A stretch of DNA of 64,000 bases from contig NZ_JAHXBF010000006.1 in assembly GCF_020103695.1 (NCBI RefSeq), positions 372,001-436,000 of the forward strand. The letters are read 5' to 3'. Source of the stretch: Hyalangium versicolor (GTDB lineage Bacteria > Myxococcota > Myxococcia > Myxococcales > Myxococcaceae). The notes under the pieces are model-generated. The model was not told the origin of the DNA. It saw only the letters and a list, made by a program, of their open reading frames with translations, and did no database searches. Numbering within the stretch: position 1 is the stretch's first letter; every line of letters starts with the position of its first letter. Positions 42,715 through 52,184 of this stretch are shown here, piece by piece. Position numbers and translations under genes: made by a program.

Positions 42715-44517
42715 TCAGGCGGCTACGGCGCCTTCTCCCAGCAACTGCGCGTAGCGGCCCTGGCGTGCCACCAGCTCAGCATGCGTGCCGGACTCCACCA
42801 CCCGGCCCGCGTCCAGTACGACGATGAGATCCGCGTCCCGCACCGTCGAGAGCCGGTGCGCAATCACGAGCACCGTGCGGCCCTTCATCAGCTCCACCAG
42901 GCCCTCACCCACGGCTGCCTCGCTCGTCGCGTCCAGAGCGCTCGTGGGCTCGTCCAGCAGCAGCACCGAGGGACGGCGCAGGAAGGCCCGTGCCAGCGCC
43001 AGCCTCTGCCGCTGTCCACCTGAGAGCCTCGAGCCTCGCTCGCCCACAGGCTCGTCGAGTCCACCCGGCAGCGCCCGCACGAAGTCCTCCGCGTGCGCCA
43101 GCGCCAGCGCTTCCCATACCTCCGCATCCGTGGCCTCTGGATGGCCCAGCAGCAGGTTGTGGCGCACCGTTCCGGAGAACAGCACCGGCTCCTGGGGCAC
43201 CCACGCCATCTGGGCTCGCACGCTCGACGGTTTCAGCTCTGTCATCGGCACGCCATCCCAGCGCACCGTTCCGCCGCTCGCGGGCAGGAAGCCGAGCAGC
43301 ACCGAGAAGAGCGTCGTCTTCCCCGCGCCCGATGCGCCCACCAGCGCCACGCGCGCACCCGCAGGTACCGTGAGGCTCACTCCTCTCAGCCCCTCGCGGC
43401 CGTCCAGGTACGTGGCGCGCACGTCCTCCAGCACCAGCGCCTGGCCCAGGGCACGGGCCTCGCGCCCCTCGTCTGGCGGAGAGGGCTCGTCCGCGATGGC
43501 GAAGAGGCGCTCGGCCGCCACCAGTCCCGTGAGCACCTGTGACAGCGTCCCGCTGAGCGACTTCACCGGTTGGTAGAGCAGCAGCGCCGCCGCGATGAAC
43601 GAGAGCAGCCGCCCGGCCAGCGCGGGCTCGGTCGCCACCGCGCGCGCTCCCCACATCACCACCAGCGCCACACCCACAATCCCCAGCATCTCCACCGTGG
43701 GGCTGACGGCCCCTCGCAGGAACAGAGAGCGGCGCATCTCTCCCAGGTACCGCTCGGCCTCCGCGTCAAAGGTGGTCAGCGCCCGAGGTACGCCTCCATA
43801 CGCCTGCACCACCGGCAGGTTCTGCAACTGCTCCGAGGTCAGCGAACTCAGCGCTCCCAGGCTCGCCTGTGAGCGAGTGGCCACCTTCTTGAGCGAGCGC
43901 GCGAAGCGCGACACCGGTACCACTGTCGCCGGCATCACCACGAAGGTGAGCAGGAACAGCTTCCCATCGATCAGCGCGCACGTGACGAGCAGCGAGAGGA
44001 TCTGCAGCCCATCCTTCACATATGAGGACAAGGCCTGCGTCACCGAGAACTCCACCAGCGGCACATCCGCGGTGAAGCGCGAGAGCAGCTCGCCTGAGTG
44101 CCGCCTCTCGAAGAACGCCGGAGGCTGGGTGAGCAGCCGCGAGTAGAAGAACCCTCGCAGATCCGCCATCACCCGTTGCCCCAGCCGCTGCATCCACCCG
44201 CCCTGGAGGAACTGCGCCGTCGCCTTCACCGCCGCCACCGCCACCACCAGCAGCGGCAGCCGGCGCAGCATCTCTCCCGGCGGCAGACTCCACCCCGCCA
44301 CCGTCACCGCCTCGCCCGTGAGCACCGCGCGCAGCAGCGGCCCCACCAACCATGCGTACGCCGACGTCGCCGCCGCGGCCGCCACCGAAGCCCCCAGGCC
44401 CGCGAACAGCAGACGCCGGTACGGCCGCAGATAGCTCAACAGTCGACGGTAGAGCTGGGGAGAAGGACGGGGCGCCACGGAGGCGCGGACTCTCTCACTC
44501 CAGCGGCCCTCGTCCAA
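42715..44517 (-). CDS. ABC exporter, fused membrane and ATPase domains (MsbA/MdlB type)
   Basis: 600 residues, the usual length of a half-transporter that works as a homodimer. Six membrane helices in about 1-320, then the ATPase with Walker A GASGAGKTT (near 390), Q loop VPQEPVLFSG, signature LSGGQRQRLALAR (near 496), Walker B VLLLDEPTSALD and H loop IAHRLST. It should export a lipid, peptide or drug from the cytoplasm using ATP. Start TTG at 44517; no alternative ATG upstream. No partner such as a membrane fusion protein is nearby. Confidence 0.93.
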   Translation of the reverse strand: MDEGRWSERVRASVAPRPSPQLYRRLLSYLRPYRRLLFAGLGASVAAAAATSAYAWLVGPLLRAVLTGEAVTVAGWSLPPGEMLRRLPLLVVAVAAVKATAQFLQGGWMQRLGQRVMADLRGFFYSRLLTQPPAFFERRHSGELLSRFTADVPLVEFSVTQALSSYVKDGLQILSLLVTCALIDGKLFLLTFVVMPATVVPVSRFARSLKKVATRSQASLGALSSLTSEQLQNLPVVQAYGGVPRALTTFDAEAERYLGEMRRSLFLRGAVSPTVEMLGIVGVALVVMWGARAVATEPALAGRLLSFIAAALLLYQPVKSLSGTLSQVLTGLVAAERLFAIADEPSPPDEGREARALGQALVLEDVRATYLDGREGLRGVSLTVPAGARVALVGASGAGKTTLFSVLLGFLPASGGTVRWDGVPMTELKPSSVRAQMAWVPQEPVLFSGTVRHNLLLGHPEATDAEVWEALALAHAEDFVRALPGGLDEPVGERGSRLSGGQRQRLALARAFLRRPSVLLLDEPTSALDATSEAAVGEGLVELMKGRTVLVIAHRLSTVRDADLIVVLDAGRVVESGTHAELVARQGRYAQLLGEGAVAA

Positions 44518-44568
44518 GGCGCTTCAGAGCGCGCGCAACGCTTCCTCGCTTGCTGTGCGGCCCTCCTG

Positions 44569-44582
44569 CCACCGCACGGTGG
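44569..44582. repeat. Short perfect inverted repeat between the ABC and 44630 genes
   Basis: CCACCG-CA-CGGTGG, a perfect 6-bp dyad in the 112-base divergent gap. Could be an operator or chance in high-GC DNA. Confidence 0.3.
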
Positions 44583-44629
44583 CCTGAACGTTGCTGTAGG
44601 CGAGTGTGGCGGACAGCTTTCCGACAGCC

Positions 44630-45076
44630 ATGGACATCAACGATACGAACCAAAAAGAGGCGCTGTTCAGTCCAGGCTGTGAGCCGGTGGTCGAGGACGA
44701 GGAGCGCCGGCGGCTCCTGTGGCTCATGGCTGAGTACTTCCGAACAATCGGGTACACGGACATCAAAGCGAGGCTGCCGGGCTTCATGCCCCCGCCCATC
44801 TTGTCGGGAACCATCGAGGACCATCGGCCGGACTTCACCTGTCGGCAAACGGACTCGGCTCGCACGCCCATCATCCTGGAAATCGTGACCCCGGAGATGG
44901 TCGAGGATCCCCTCACGGAGAACCGGTGGAGCCTGCTGGCCAGTGCGGCCAAGCTCTACAATGCCGAACTGCACTTCGTCGTTCCCAAGTGGTCCGCCAT
45001 CGGCCCGGTGGACCCGGCACTCAAGCGCCGGCTGGCCCGCATGGAGCTGACGGCCAACCGGGTGTGGATGGTCTGA
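44630..45076 (+). CDS. Small soluble protein with nuclease-like motif pattern
   Basis: 148 residues from the ATG at 44630; an in-frame GTG lies at 44606. An N-terminal helix pair (EERRRLLWLMAEYFRTIGY) is followed by HRPDFTC and PIILEIVTPE, an Asp ... Glu-x-Val spacing like that of PD-(D/E)xK-fold proteins, but the lysine is absent. A last strand-helix unit (ELHFVVPKW, ALKRRLARM) fits the same fold. It may be an inactive or substrate-binding relative. No partner gene; the start of dnaJ lies about 107 bases downstream. Confidence 0.65.
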   Translation: MDINDTNQKEALFSPGCEPVVEDEERRRLLWLMAEYFRTIGYTDIKARLPGFMPPPILSGTIEDHRPDFTCRQTDSARTPIILEIVTPEMVEDPLTENRWSLLASAAKLYNAELHFVVPKWSAIGPVDPALKRRLARMELTANRVWMV

Positions 45077-45101
45077 TCGGCGGTTCGCGCACGCCCCTGG
45101 A

Positions 45102-45129
45102 TTGCTGGCTCCAAACCCTGCGTTATAGT
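45102..45129 (+). promoter_or_regulatory. Putative sigma-70 promoter of dnaJ
   Basis: TTGCTG (45102-45107) and TATAGT (45124-45129, 5/6 match) are 16 bases apart, about 55 bases before the dnaJ ATG. No CIRCE-type inverted repeat was seen in this gap. Confidence 0.45.
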
Positions 45130-45183
45130 GGATCAGGGTTTTACGCAGGCTGAAAAGGCCAATAAATCCAGGGGTTTGACGCG

Positions 45184-46314
45184 ATGCCAGCGGCGGCGGG
45201 ACAGAAGCGCGACTATTACGAGATTCTCGGCGTCCAGAAGAACGTCAGTCCTCAGGAACTGAAAAGTGCCTTCCGGAAGGTGGCACTCCAGTACCACCCG
45301 GACCGAAATCCAGGGAATCAGGAGGCCGAGGAGAAGTTCAAGGAAGCCTCCGAGGCCTACGAGGTGCTCAGCGATCCGGAGCGCCGCGCCCGGTATGACC
45401 GGTTCGGCCATGCGGCCGCCGGGGGCCAGGGATTCGAGGGCTTCGGCGGTTTCCAGGGCGTCAACATCAACGACATCTTCGGGGACATCTTCGGAGAGAT
45501 CTTCGGCGGAGGCCGCGCGCGCGGAGGCCGCGGAGGCCCGGGCCGCGGTGCGGACCTGCGCTACAACCTGGAGATCTCCTTCGAGGAAGCGGCGTTCGGC
45601 TGCCGCCCCAAGGTTCCGATCCCGCGTCCGAAGAAGTGCGAGACGTGCAGCGGCTCGGGGAGCAAGAGCGGCCTGCCTCCCAAGCCGTGCGCCACGTGCG
45701 GCGGCGTGGGCGAGGTCCGCTTCACGCAGGGCTTCTTCGCGGTGTCGCGCACCTGCACCGACTGCAACGGCACGGGCGCGGTGATTCCGGATCCGTGCTC
45801 GAAGTGCCGGGGCTCGGGCAAGACGCCGAGCGAGGAAGTGATCGAAGTGAGCATCCCGGCCGGCGTGGACAACGGCACGCGGGTGCGCCTTGCGGGCATG
45901 GGCGAGCCGGGTGATCGCGGCGGCACTCCCGGAGACTTGTACGTCACGGTGATCGTCCGCGAGCACCCGCTGTTCCAGCGCGAGGACTACGAGGTGTTCT
46001 GCGAGGTGCCCATCTCCTTCACGCAGGCGGCGCTGGGGGCGAAGATCGACGTGCCCACGCTGGACGGGAAGGTGAAGATGACCATCCCCTCGGGCACGCA
46101 GTCCGGCAAGGTGTTCCGCCTCAAGGCCAAGGGCGTTCCTCACCTGCACAGCCAGCAGCGCGGTGATCAGCATGTGCGCGTCATCATCGAGACGCCCACG
46201 GAGCTGTCCGCCAAGCAGCGCGAATTGCTGGAGAAGTTCGCGGAAGCCTCGGGCGAGGAGTCCCATCCCCAGGCCAAGAGCTTCTTCGACAAGGTGAAGG
46301 AGCTGTTCGGTTAG
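45184..46314 (+). CDS. dnaJ: Chaperone DnaJ (Hsp40, type I)
   Basis: 376 residues, the normal length. J domain at about 8-75 with YHPDRNPG (HPD motif), a Gly/Phe-rich region (about 80-120), four zinc-binding CxxCxGxG repeats (CETCSGSG, CATCGGVG, CTDCNGTG, CSKCRGSG), then the substrate-binding C-terminal beta domains. It delivers unfolded proteins to DnaK and stimulates its ATPase. It is monocistronic here, with no dnaK or grpE beside it; myxobacteria carry several DnaJ paralogues, so this may not be the main housekeeping copy. Confidence 0.95.
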   Translation: MPAAAGQKRDYYEILGVQKNVSPQELKSAFRKVALQYHPDRNPGNQEAEEKFKEASEAYEVLSDPERRARYDRFGHAAAGGQGFEGFGGFQGVNINDIFGDIFGEIFGGGRARGGRGGPGRGADLRYNLEISFEEAAFGCRPKVPIPRPKKCETCSGSGSKSGLPPKPCATCGGVGEVRFTQGFFAVSRTCTDCNGTGAVIPDPCSKCRGSGKTPSEEVIEVSIPAGVDNGTRVRLAGMGEPGDRGGTPGDLYVTVIVREHPLFQREDYEVFCEVPISFTQAALGAKIDVPTLDGKVKMTIPSGTQSGKVFRLKAKGVPHLHSQQRGDQHVRVIIETPTELSAKQRELLEKFAEASGEESHPQAKSFFDKVKELFG

Positions 46315-46521
46315 GCCTCACGCTTCTGAATACCTCGGTGTAGCCGCGCCTACCTCGGTGGTGGGCGTGGGCCTGCTCAACCTTCGACGGTTCGTCCAGC
46401 GCCAGCACGCGCGAGTGCCCGCGACTCGACGTTCGTCGAGATCATACTGAGCGGGCACTCACCAACTCGCCAGGCCATGCACATCTCGCCCGCCACCACC
46501 ACCAGGTCGGGGGGAGTTCAC

Positions 46522-49500
46522 GTGGCCTTGTACCGACTCGTCCGCAAGCTGGCCGCGGGCGGCATGGCGGAAGTCTTTCTCGCGAAGGTCGTCGGAGCCG
46601 AGGGCTTCGAGAAGCCCGTCGCGGTCAAGCGCATCCTGCCCTCGCTCGCGCAGGACAAGGAGTTCATCGAGCTGTTCCTGCGCGAGGCCAAGCTGACGGT
46701 CTCCCTGCAGCACGCCAACGTCGTCCAGGTGTTTGATCTGGGTGGGGCGCGGGGCCAGTACTATATGGTGATGGAGTTCGTCGACGGAGAGAACCTCCGG
46801 ACGCTCCAGCGGGCCGCCGCCGCGCAGCAGGTGGGGCTGGGCCTGCGCGAGGTGTGCTTCATCGTCCAGCAGGTGGCCGAGGGTCTGGCCTATGCCCACG
46901 AGAAGCTCGACGCATCGGGCCGTCCGCTCAACATCATCCACCGCGACATCAACCCGTCCAATGTGATGATCGCCAGTGCGGGAGAGGTGAAGCTCGCGGA
47001 CTTCGGTATCGCCAAGGCCGCCAACGTCCAGAGCGGCACCCAGGCAGGCGTGGTGAAGGGCAAGCTGGGCTACCTGGCTCCGGAGCAGGTGCGCGGTGGC
47101 ACGGTGGATCAGCGCGCGGATCTCTTCCTGCTCGGGCTGCTGCTCTATGAGTTGCTCTCTGGCCAGCAGCTGTTCAGTGGGCCGGAGTACTTCCAGATCC
47201 TGCGCAACATCTCGTCCTTTGATGTGAAGACGGTGGTGCCGGTGCCCGGCGTTCCCGCGCCGTTGTGGAGCATGGTCACACGCGCCCTGGCGCCGGATCC
47301 GGTGGCTCGATTCCAGCGCGCGCGGGACATGTCGGACGCGCTGCAGAACTTCCTCTTTGATCACCGCCTGCGTGTGGGGCCTCAGGACGTGGCGAGGCTC
47401 TTCGCCCGCTGCTTCCCGGGACGGCGCTCACCGCTGGACAACTCGCCGGCCGGGACGGTGGAGCCTCGGGGCGAGGAGATCCGCCTGGGGATGGAAGGGG
47501 GATCACCGCCGGCAGGGTCTCGCACGCTTCCAATCAGAGCCGCGTGGCAGGAGCCGCAGCGCCCCGCGGCGCCGAGGACGCCTCCTCCCATCCCGAACGC
47601 TCCGCAGCAGCAGGCTCCGGCGCCTGCCGCGATGGCTGGGGCCAAGACGGTGGCCATCCGCACGAACAGTCGGCCGGAGCTGCAACGCCCTGCCATGCCT
47701 CCCGCGCAGGGACAGGTGGCAGCAGCCCATCCCGAGCCGGGCCGGCGACTCACGCCGGTGCCGCTGCCGCAGAAGCCTCCAGAGGCTGCACCTCGCATCG
47801 TGTTGCCTCCGCGCTCGGCGACCGCCCAGCTTTTGCAACTCGGTGCACTGCGCCCGCGTCCGTCGGTGCGTCGCCCACTCGGAGAGCTTCTGCTCGCCGC
47901 GGGGAAGCTCTCGGAGGCGCAACTGCGAGGCATGCTCGAGCGGCAGCGCCGCGAGGGCGGCAAGCTGGGAGAGCGGCTCGTGGCCGAGGGACTGGTCACG
48001 GACGAGGAGCTGGTGGCCGCCATTGGTGAGCAGCTCGGCATTCCGTTCATCGCCGAGCACCAGTTGCGCACGCTGCCCGTGCCCACACCGCTGCTGTCGC
48101 TGCTGCCGATGGAGCACGCTGAGCGCTTCGAGGCCGTCCCGCTCACGCTGCAGGGCAAGGAGCTGTTCTGCGCCATGCGCGAGCCGCAGAACCTGGATCG
48201 GCTGGATGAGCTCCAGTTCCGCACCGGCTATGCCGTGAGGGGCATCCTCGCCAGCGAGGGTGCCATCCGCCGCACCATCAACCGCTTCTATCGAGGCGAG
48301 GAGCCACCGGTCGGACTCGACTGGGGCAATATGATGAAGGTGAGCGCGTCGGAGACGCAGGTCGGCGTGACACCCTTCGCGGACAAGCACACGCGCACCC
48401 GCGAGCGCGTTCTCGACGAGGAGGCCTTCTCGCCGCCTCCGCCGCAGTTGCCGCCACTGCAGATTCCGGAGCCGGCAGCGCCACCTCCTGCCCCCGCGCC
48501 GCAGCCGACGCGGGCTCCACCTCGCTCCCTGGCGCGCATGCTGCTGGTGGTGGCGGATGATCCAGAGCAGCGGGACGCGGCGGTGCGCCTGTTCTCGCGG
48601 CAGGGCGTCGCGGCCGCCGGCAGCTCCAGTGCGGAGGCCGAGCGCGCGGTGGCCCTGGGCGGTATCGAGGTGGCCCTCATCGCGAGTGACACCCTTCAGG
48701 ACACGCCTGCGGTGGTGGCGAGACTGCTCGTGGCGGCTCCTGGCATGGAGGTGCGCGTGCTGCCCTCGCTGGCCGAGGCACTGGGTGGTGAGGCCGGGCC
48801 GCTGGGGCGTGCGGCGCGGCTGCATGCCCGGGTGTTGGATGCGGCCCTCGCGGCCCTGGGCGGCGCGGGGGTGCAGGGCGCGGTGCTGGCGAAGCTGGCC
48901 CGGCGCCTGGCGCTTCGGCTCGGAGCGGGCAGGGCGGAGGCCGAGCGGGCCTCGGCCGCGGCCTATGCCATGGCCTGCGCGGCGCGGCTCGAGGGCAAGG
49001 ACTCCTTCGCGAGGCCCAAGTGCGAGGCCGTGCGTGCAGTGCTTGGACGGGATGCGGGAGAGCTGGCCTCGGTGCTCGGCGCTCCCACCGAAGGTTCGGG
49101 TACGTCTCAGCCTGGCCGCGCGTCCCAGGCGCTCACGGCCGCGACAGCGCTGATGGAGACGCTGGGCACGGGCGCACTCACGCCGGAGAATGCCTCGCGT
49201 GCCCTCGTGCGCTTGAGGGAAGAGGGGCGGGTGCCCGCCACGGCCCTGGAGGCCCTGGCCGCCGAGGTGGCTGAGCTGGTGCTCGGGGATGCCACCTCGC
49301 CCACTCTGGTGTTGGCGGAACCTGATCCGGCCCGCTCCGCCACCTTCCAGGCTCGTTTCCTCGCGGAGGGCGTCAGGGTGCTGCTCGCGGAGTCGGCGGC
49401 CCGCGCTCGAGAGTTGGTGGCGGGTGGTGCCCAAGCATTGGTGGTGGGCTCTCGCCTGCCGGACGGGGAGGGCGCCGCACTCACCCGCTCGCTGCGCTCC

Positions 49501-49686
49501 TCCGGGCCCACGCTCGAACTGCCCATCTTCCTGCTCGCTCCTCCCGAGGATCCCAGCGTGGTGGAGGCGGGGCTCGATGCCGGAGCGGATGACGTGCTCA
49601 CCTACCCGGTGAACCCGGACGTGCTCGCGGCCAAGGTGCGCCGCGCCCTCCAGCCCCGGCGCTCCCTGTCGGCGGTCGCGGGATAG
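46522..49686 (+). CDS. Ser/Thr kinase fused to MshEN-type and receiver-like domains
   Basis: 1054 residues from the GTG at 46522, which has GGGGGGAG 5 bases upstream; the ATG at 46477 is an alternative without a good site. Kinase domain at about 1-280 (LAAGGMAEVF, VAVKRI, HRDINPSNV, DFGIAK, APEQ), intact. After a Pro-rich linker comes a domain at about 448-570 with two MshEN-type motifs (PLGELLLAAGKLSEAQL and KLGERLVAEGLVTDEEL), the GspE/PilB N-terminal fold that in several proteins binds c-di-GMP. A receiver-like region (about 670-760), a helical segment, and a last receiver-like domain (about 927-1050, LVLAEPD, VVGSRLP, DDVLTYP) follow; both lack the acceptor Asp. Confidence 0.9.
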   Translation: MALYRLVRKLAAGGMAEVFLAKVVGAEGFEKPVAVKRILPSLAQDKEFIELFLREAKLTVSLQHANVVQVFDLGGARGQYYMVMEFVDGENLRTLQRAAAAQQVGLGLREVCFIVQQVAEGLAYAHEKLDASGRPLNIIHRDINPSNVMIASAGEVKLADFGIAKAANVQSGTQAGVVKGKLGYLAPEQVRGGTVDQRADLFLLGLLLYELLSGQQLFSGPEYFQILRNISSFDVKTVVPVPGVPAPLWSMVTRALAPDPVARFQRARDMSDALQNFLFDHRLRVGPQDVARLFARCFPGRRSPLDNSPAGTVEPRGEEIRLGMEGGSPPAGSRTLPIRAAWQEPQRPAAPRTPPPIPNAPQQQAPAPAAMAGAKTVAIRTNSRPELQRPAMPPAQGQVAAAHPEPGRRLTPVPLPQKPPEAAPRIVLPPRSATAQLLQLGALRPRPSVRRPLGELLLAAGKLSEAQLRGMLERQRREGGKLGERLVAEGLVTDEELVAAIGEQLGIPFIAEHQLRTLPVPTPLLSLLPMEHAERFEAVPLTLQGKELFCAMREPQNLDRLDELQFRTGYAVRGILASEGAIRRTINRFYRGEEPPVGLDWGNMMKVSASETQVGVTPFADKHTRTRERVLDEEAFSPPPPQLPPLQIPEPAAPPPAPAPQPTRAPPRSLARMLLVVADDPEQRDAAVRLFSRQGVAAAGSSSAEAERAVALGGIEVALIASDTLQDTPAVVARLLVAAPGMEVRVLPSLAEALGGEAGPLGRAARLHARVLDAALAALGGAGVQGAVLAKLARRLALRLGAGRAEAERASAAAYAMACAARLEGKDSFARPKCEAVRAVLGRDAGELASVLGAPTEGSGTSQPGRASQALTAATALMETLGTGALTPENASRALVRLREEGRVPATALEALAAEVAELVLGDATSPTLVLAEPDPARSATFQARFLAEGVRVLLAESAARARELVAGGAQALVVGSRLPDGEGAALTRSLRSSGPTLELPIFLLAPPEDPSVVEAGLDAGADDVLTYPVNPDVLAAKVRRALQPRRSLSAVAG

Positions 49687-50018
49687 GAGTTCGAGGTGGC
49701 TGCCCCTGGGCGGCGCTGGAGGACCCAACTGGTAGGACCGCCATACCAGTGGGGCCGAACCGCGCCCGGAGGGTCTCCTCTCATGGGCTCCGGCCTCCCG
49801 GCAGAGCAGGGAGGCGAGCACTCACGGCGCGATGTCCGATAGGAGTCGCTGCGTCACCCGCACTCCGGGCCTCACGGTGCGGTTCGCCGCCCGCAACTCC
49901 GGGATAACCCCTCGGAGTGTCAGGCACTTGGAAGGGGCACGGGCACTGCAGGCGCCGAGACGTTTCCCCCGGAATCTTCCGGTCTCTCGATTGTCGACGG
50001 AGGCGCACCCACACTGCT
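49687..50018. other. 332-base intergenic region with an inverted repeat
   Basis: No gene seen. The clearest element is a dyad at 49724-49754: CCCAACTGGTA and TACCAGTGGGG pair over 11 bases with one mismatch around a 9-base spacer. It starts 38 bases after the kinase stop and could be a terminator or an operator; no T run follows. The right part precedes the LpoA-like gene and must hold its promoter. Confidence 0.45.
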
Positions 50019-52184
50019 ATGCACCCCCCCACCATGGAAGTCCTCCCCACTACGCGCCGTGCCCTGGGGCTGGCGCTGGCACTGCTGCTGACGGCCTGTC
50101 CGAAGACGACCCAACCCGTGAGAGGAGGCGGTAGCGGCACCGAAGGTCCGCCTGAGGAGGGCACCACCTTCCTGACGAAGCCCCGCGTGGAGGCGAGGAA
50201 GGACTCGACGGCGGATGCGGCGCTGGCGCAGGCCATCGAGAACGCGGCCCGGGCTCCGGACAAGAAGCAGGCGGCCGAGGTGTTCCTGGGCGTCCGCAAG
50301 GCATACCCGGAGACCACCGCCAGCCAGGAGGCGCTCTACCGCGCCGGTGTCCTCTACTTCGAGTCCGAGGACTACGCCAACGCGCGGAAGACCTTCAACG
50401 AGCTGCTCTTCGAGAACCCGCTCTTCTCGCAGGCGGAGGACGCCAAGCACAAGCTGGCCCTCTCCGCGCTGGAGGTGGGCGCCTACCGGGATGCCTACCA
50501 GACGCTCTCCAGCCTCGCCGAGAAGGCGGAGGGCGCAGAGCGCCAGAAGCTCATCGCGGACGCCGAGCGCGCCGCGGAGGGCGCGGGCCTGTACGGCGCG
50601 GCGCTCGACATGGCGGTGAAGGTTGCCGGAGACGCGAAGACGCCCGAGGAGCAGTCCGCCGCCGTGGCCCGCGTGGAGCAATTGGTGGAGGGCCGTGCGG
50701 CTTTCATGGACATCGCTCGCGTGGCGGATGGCATGTCCCCGAGGCACCCGGCCTGGCCCGTGCTCACCTTCAAGCTGGCCCGCATCTACTACCACCTGCG
50801 CGACTGGACGCGGCTCGAGGAGACCCTGCAGCGCTTCCTCCAGGAGGCCCCCAACCATCCGTTCGCCGGGCAGGCCCGGGAGCTGCTGTCGCGCTCCACC
50901 CGTCGCGTGGACGTGCGCCCCAAGACGGTGGGCGTCCTGCTGCCCATGACGGGGCGCTTCAAGCCCATCGGCGAGGCGGTGCTGCGCGGCGTGCAACTGG
51001 CGCTCAATGGCAGCGACATCGAGCTCGTGGTGAAGGACACCCAGGGCGAGGTGATGCTGGCCGGTCAGGCCATGGAGCAGCTCGCCTTCGACGAGGGCGC
51101 CATCGCCGTGCTGGGTCCGCTGCTGCCGGATGACTCGCGCCGCGCCGCGCTGGTGGCCGAGGAACTCCAAGTGCCGCTGCTGACGATGACGCGCACCGAG
51201 GGCATCACCGATATCGGCTCCTACGTCTTCCGCAACATGCTCACCAACTCCGCGCAGGCGCAGGCCATCGCGGACTACGCGATGAAGACGCGCGGCTTCA
51301 AGCGCTTCGCGGTGCTCTACCCCAACATCCCCTATGGCGTGGAGCTGGCCAACGGCTTCTGGGACGAGGTGGTGCAGAACGGCGGCACCGTGCGCGGCGC
51401 GGAGAGCTATGCGCACGATCAGACGACGTTCACCAACGAGGCCAAGAAGCTGGTCGGCCGCTACTACCTGGAGGATCGGGCCGACTACCTTGAGGGCATG
51501 CGCGACTTGCAGGGCGAGAGCCTGGACGCGTTCCGCAAGCGCAAGGCGGTGGAGAAGCTCAAGGGCAGCGTGGAGCCGGTGATCGACTTCGACGCCATCT
51601 TCATCCCGGACGACTGGAAGCGCGTGAGCCTGGTGGGTCCGGCGCTCGCGGTGGAGGACATCGTCACCAACGCGTGCGACCCGAGGGACCTGGAGCGCAT
51701 CCGCAAGACGACGGGCAAGAAGGACCTGAAGACGGTGACGCTGCTGGGCACCAACACGTGGAGCAGCCCGAAGGGGCGCTCGGGGTTGCCGGAGCTCATC
51801 GAGCGCGGTGGCAAGTTCGTCACCTGCTCCGTGTACGTGGACGGCTTCTTCGTCGACTCGCAGCGGCCGCCCACGCGCAAGTTCGTCCAGGCCTTCCGCG
51901 AGGCCTACAAGGACGTGGACAAGGAGCCGGGCCTGCTGGAGGCCATCGGCTACGACTCGGCGCTGATGCTGCGGCAGATCATCCAGAAGCAGAAGCCGGC
52001 CTCGCGCAGCGACATGCGCGAGGCGCTCATCAACCTGAAGAACTTCGAGGGCGCCACGGGCCGCACCTCCTTCGATGACAAGCGCGAGGCCGTGAAGCCC
52101 CTCTTCCTGCTGTCCGTGGACAGCAGGGGCGTGAAGGAGCTGCCTCCCGAGGCGACTCCCGCGGCGGGAGGCTCGGGAACATGA
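50019..52184 (+). CDS. LpoA/Leu-Ile-Val-binding-like lipoprotein with TPR region
   Basis: 721 residues from the ATG at 50019 (GGAGG 15 bases upstream); an ATG at 50034 is also possible. Signal peptide with lipobox LTAC. Helical TPR-like repeats (about 60-290) precede a type I periplasmic-binding fold (about 300-680, KTVGVLLPMTGRFKPIGEAV, IAVLGPLLPDDSRRAA, FAVLYPNIPYGVELANGF). This is the layout of LpoA-type penicillin-binding-protein activators, outer-membrane lipoproteins that stimulate peptidoglycan synthesis, but an ABC-type ligand sensor is an alternative. The stop overlaps the next lipoprotein start (ATGA), so the two are coupled. Confidence 0.87.
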   Translation: MHPPTMEVLPTTRRALGLALALLLTACPKTTQPVRGGGSGTEGPPEEGTTFLTKPRVEARKDSTADAALAQAIENAARAPDKKQAAEVFLGVRKAYPETTASQEALYRAGVLYFESEDYANARKTFNELLFENPLFSQAEDAKHKLALSALEVGAYRDAYQTLSSLAEKAEGAERQKLIADAERAAEGAGLYGAALDMAVKVAGDAKTPEEQSAAVARVEQLVEGRAAFMDIARVADGMSPRHPAWPVLTFKLARIYYHLRDWTRLEETLQRFLQEAPNHPFAGQARELLSRSTRRVDVRPKTVGVLLPMTGRFKPIGEAVLRGVQLALNGSDIELVVKDTQGEVMLAGQAMEQLAFDEGAIAVLGPLLPDDSRRAALVAEELQVPLLTMTRTEGITDIGSYVFRNMLTNSAQAQAIADYAMKTRGFKRFAVLYPNIPYGVELANGFWDEVVQNGGTVRGAESYAHDQTTFTNEAKKLVGRYYLEDRADYLEGMRDLQGESLDAFRKRKAVEKLKGSVEPVIDFDAIFIPDDWKRVSLVGPALAVEDIVTNACDPRDLERIRKTTGKKDLKTVTLLGTNTWSSPKGRSGLPELIERGGKFVTCSVYVDGFFVDSQRPPTRKFVQAFREAYKDVDKEPGLLEAIGYDSALMLRQIIQKQKPASRSDMREALINLKNFEGATGRTSFDDKREAVKPLFLLSVDSRGVKELPPEATPAAGGSGT

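Noticed and set aside
46315..46400. Repeated TACCTCGGTG after dnaJ as a terminator
   Set aside because: It is a direct, not inverted, repeat and forms no hairpin.
49917..50018. Longer N-terminus for the LpoA-like lipoprotein
   Set aside because: It would put 34 charged residues before the signal peptide; the ATG at 50019 or 50034 gives a normal lipoprotein signal.
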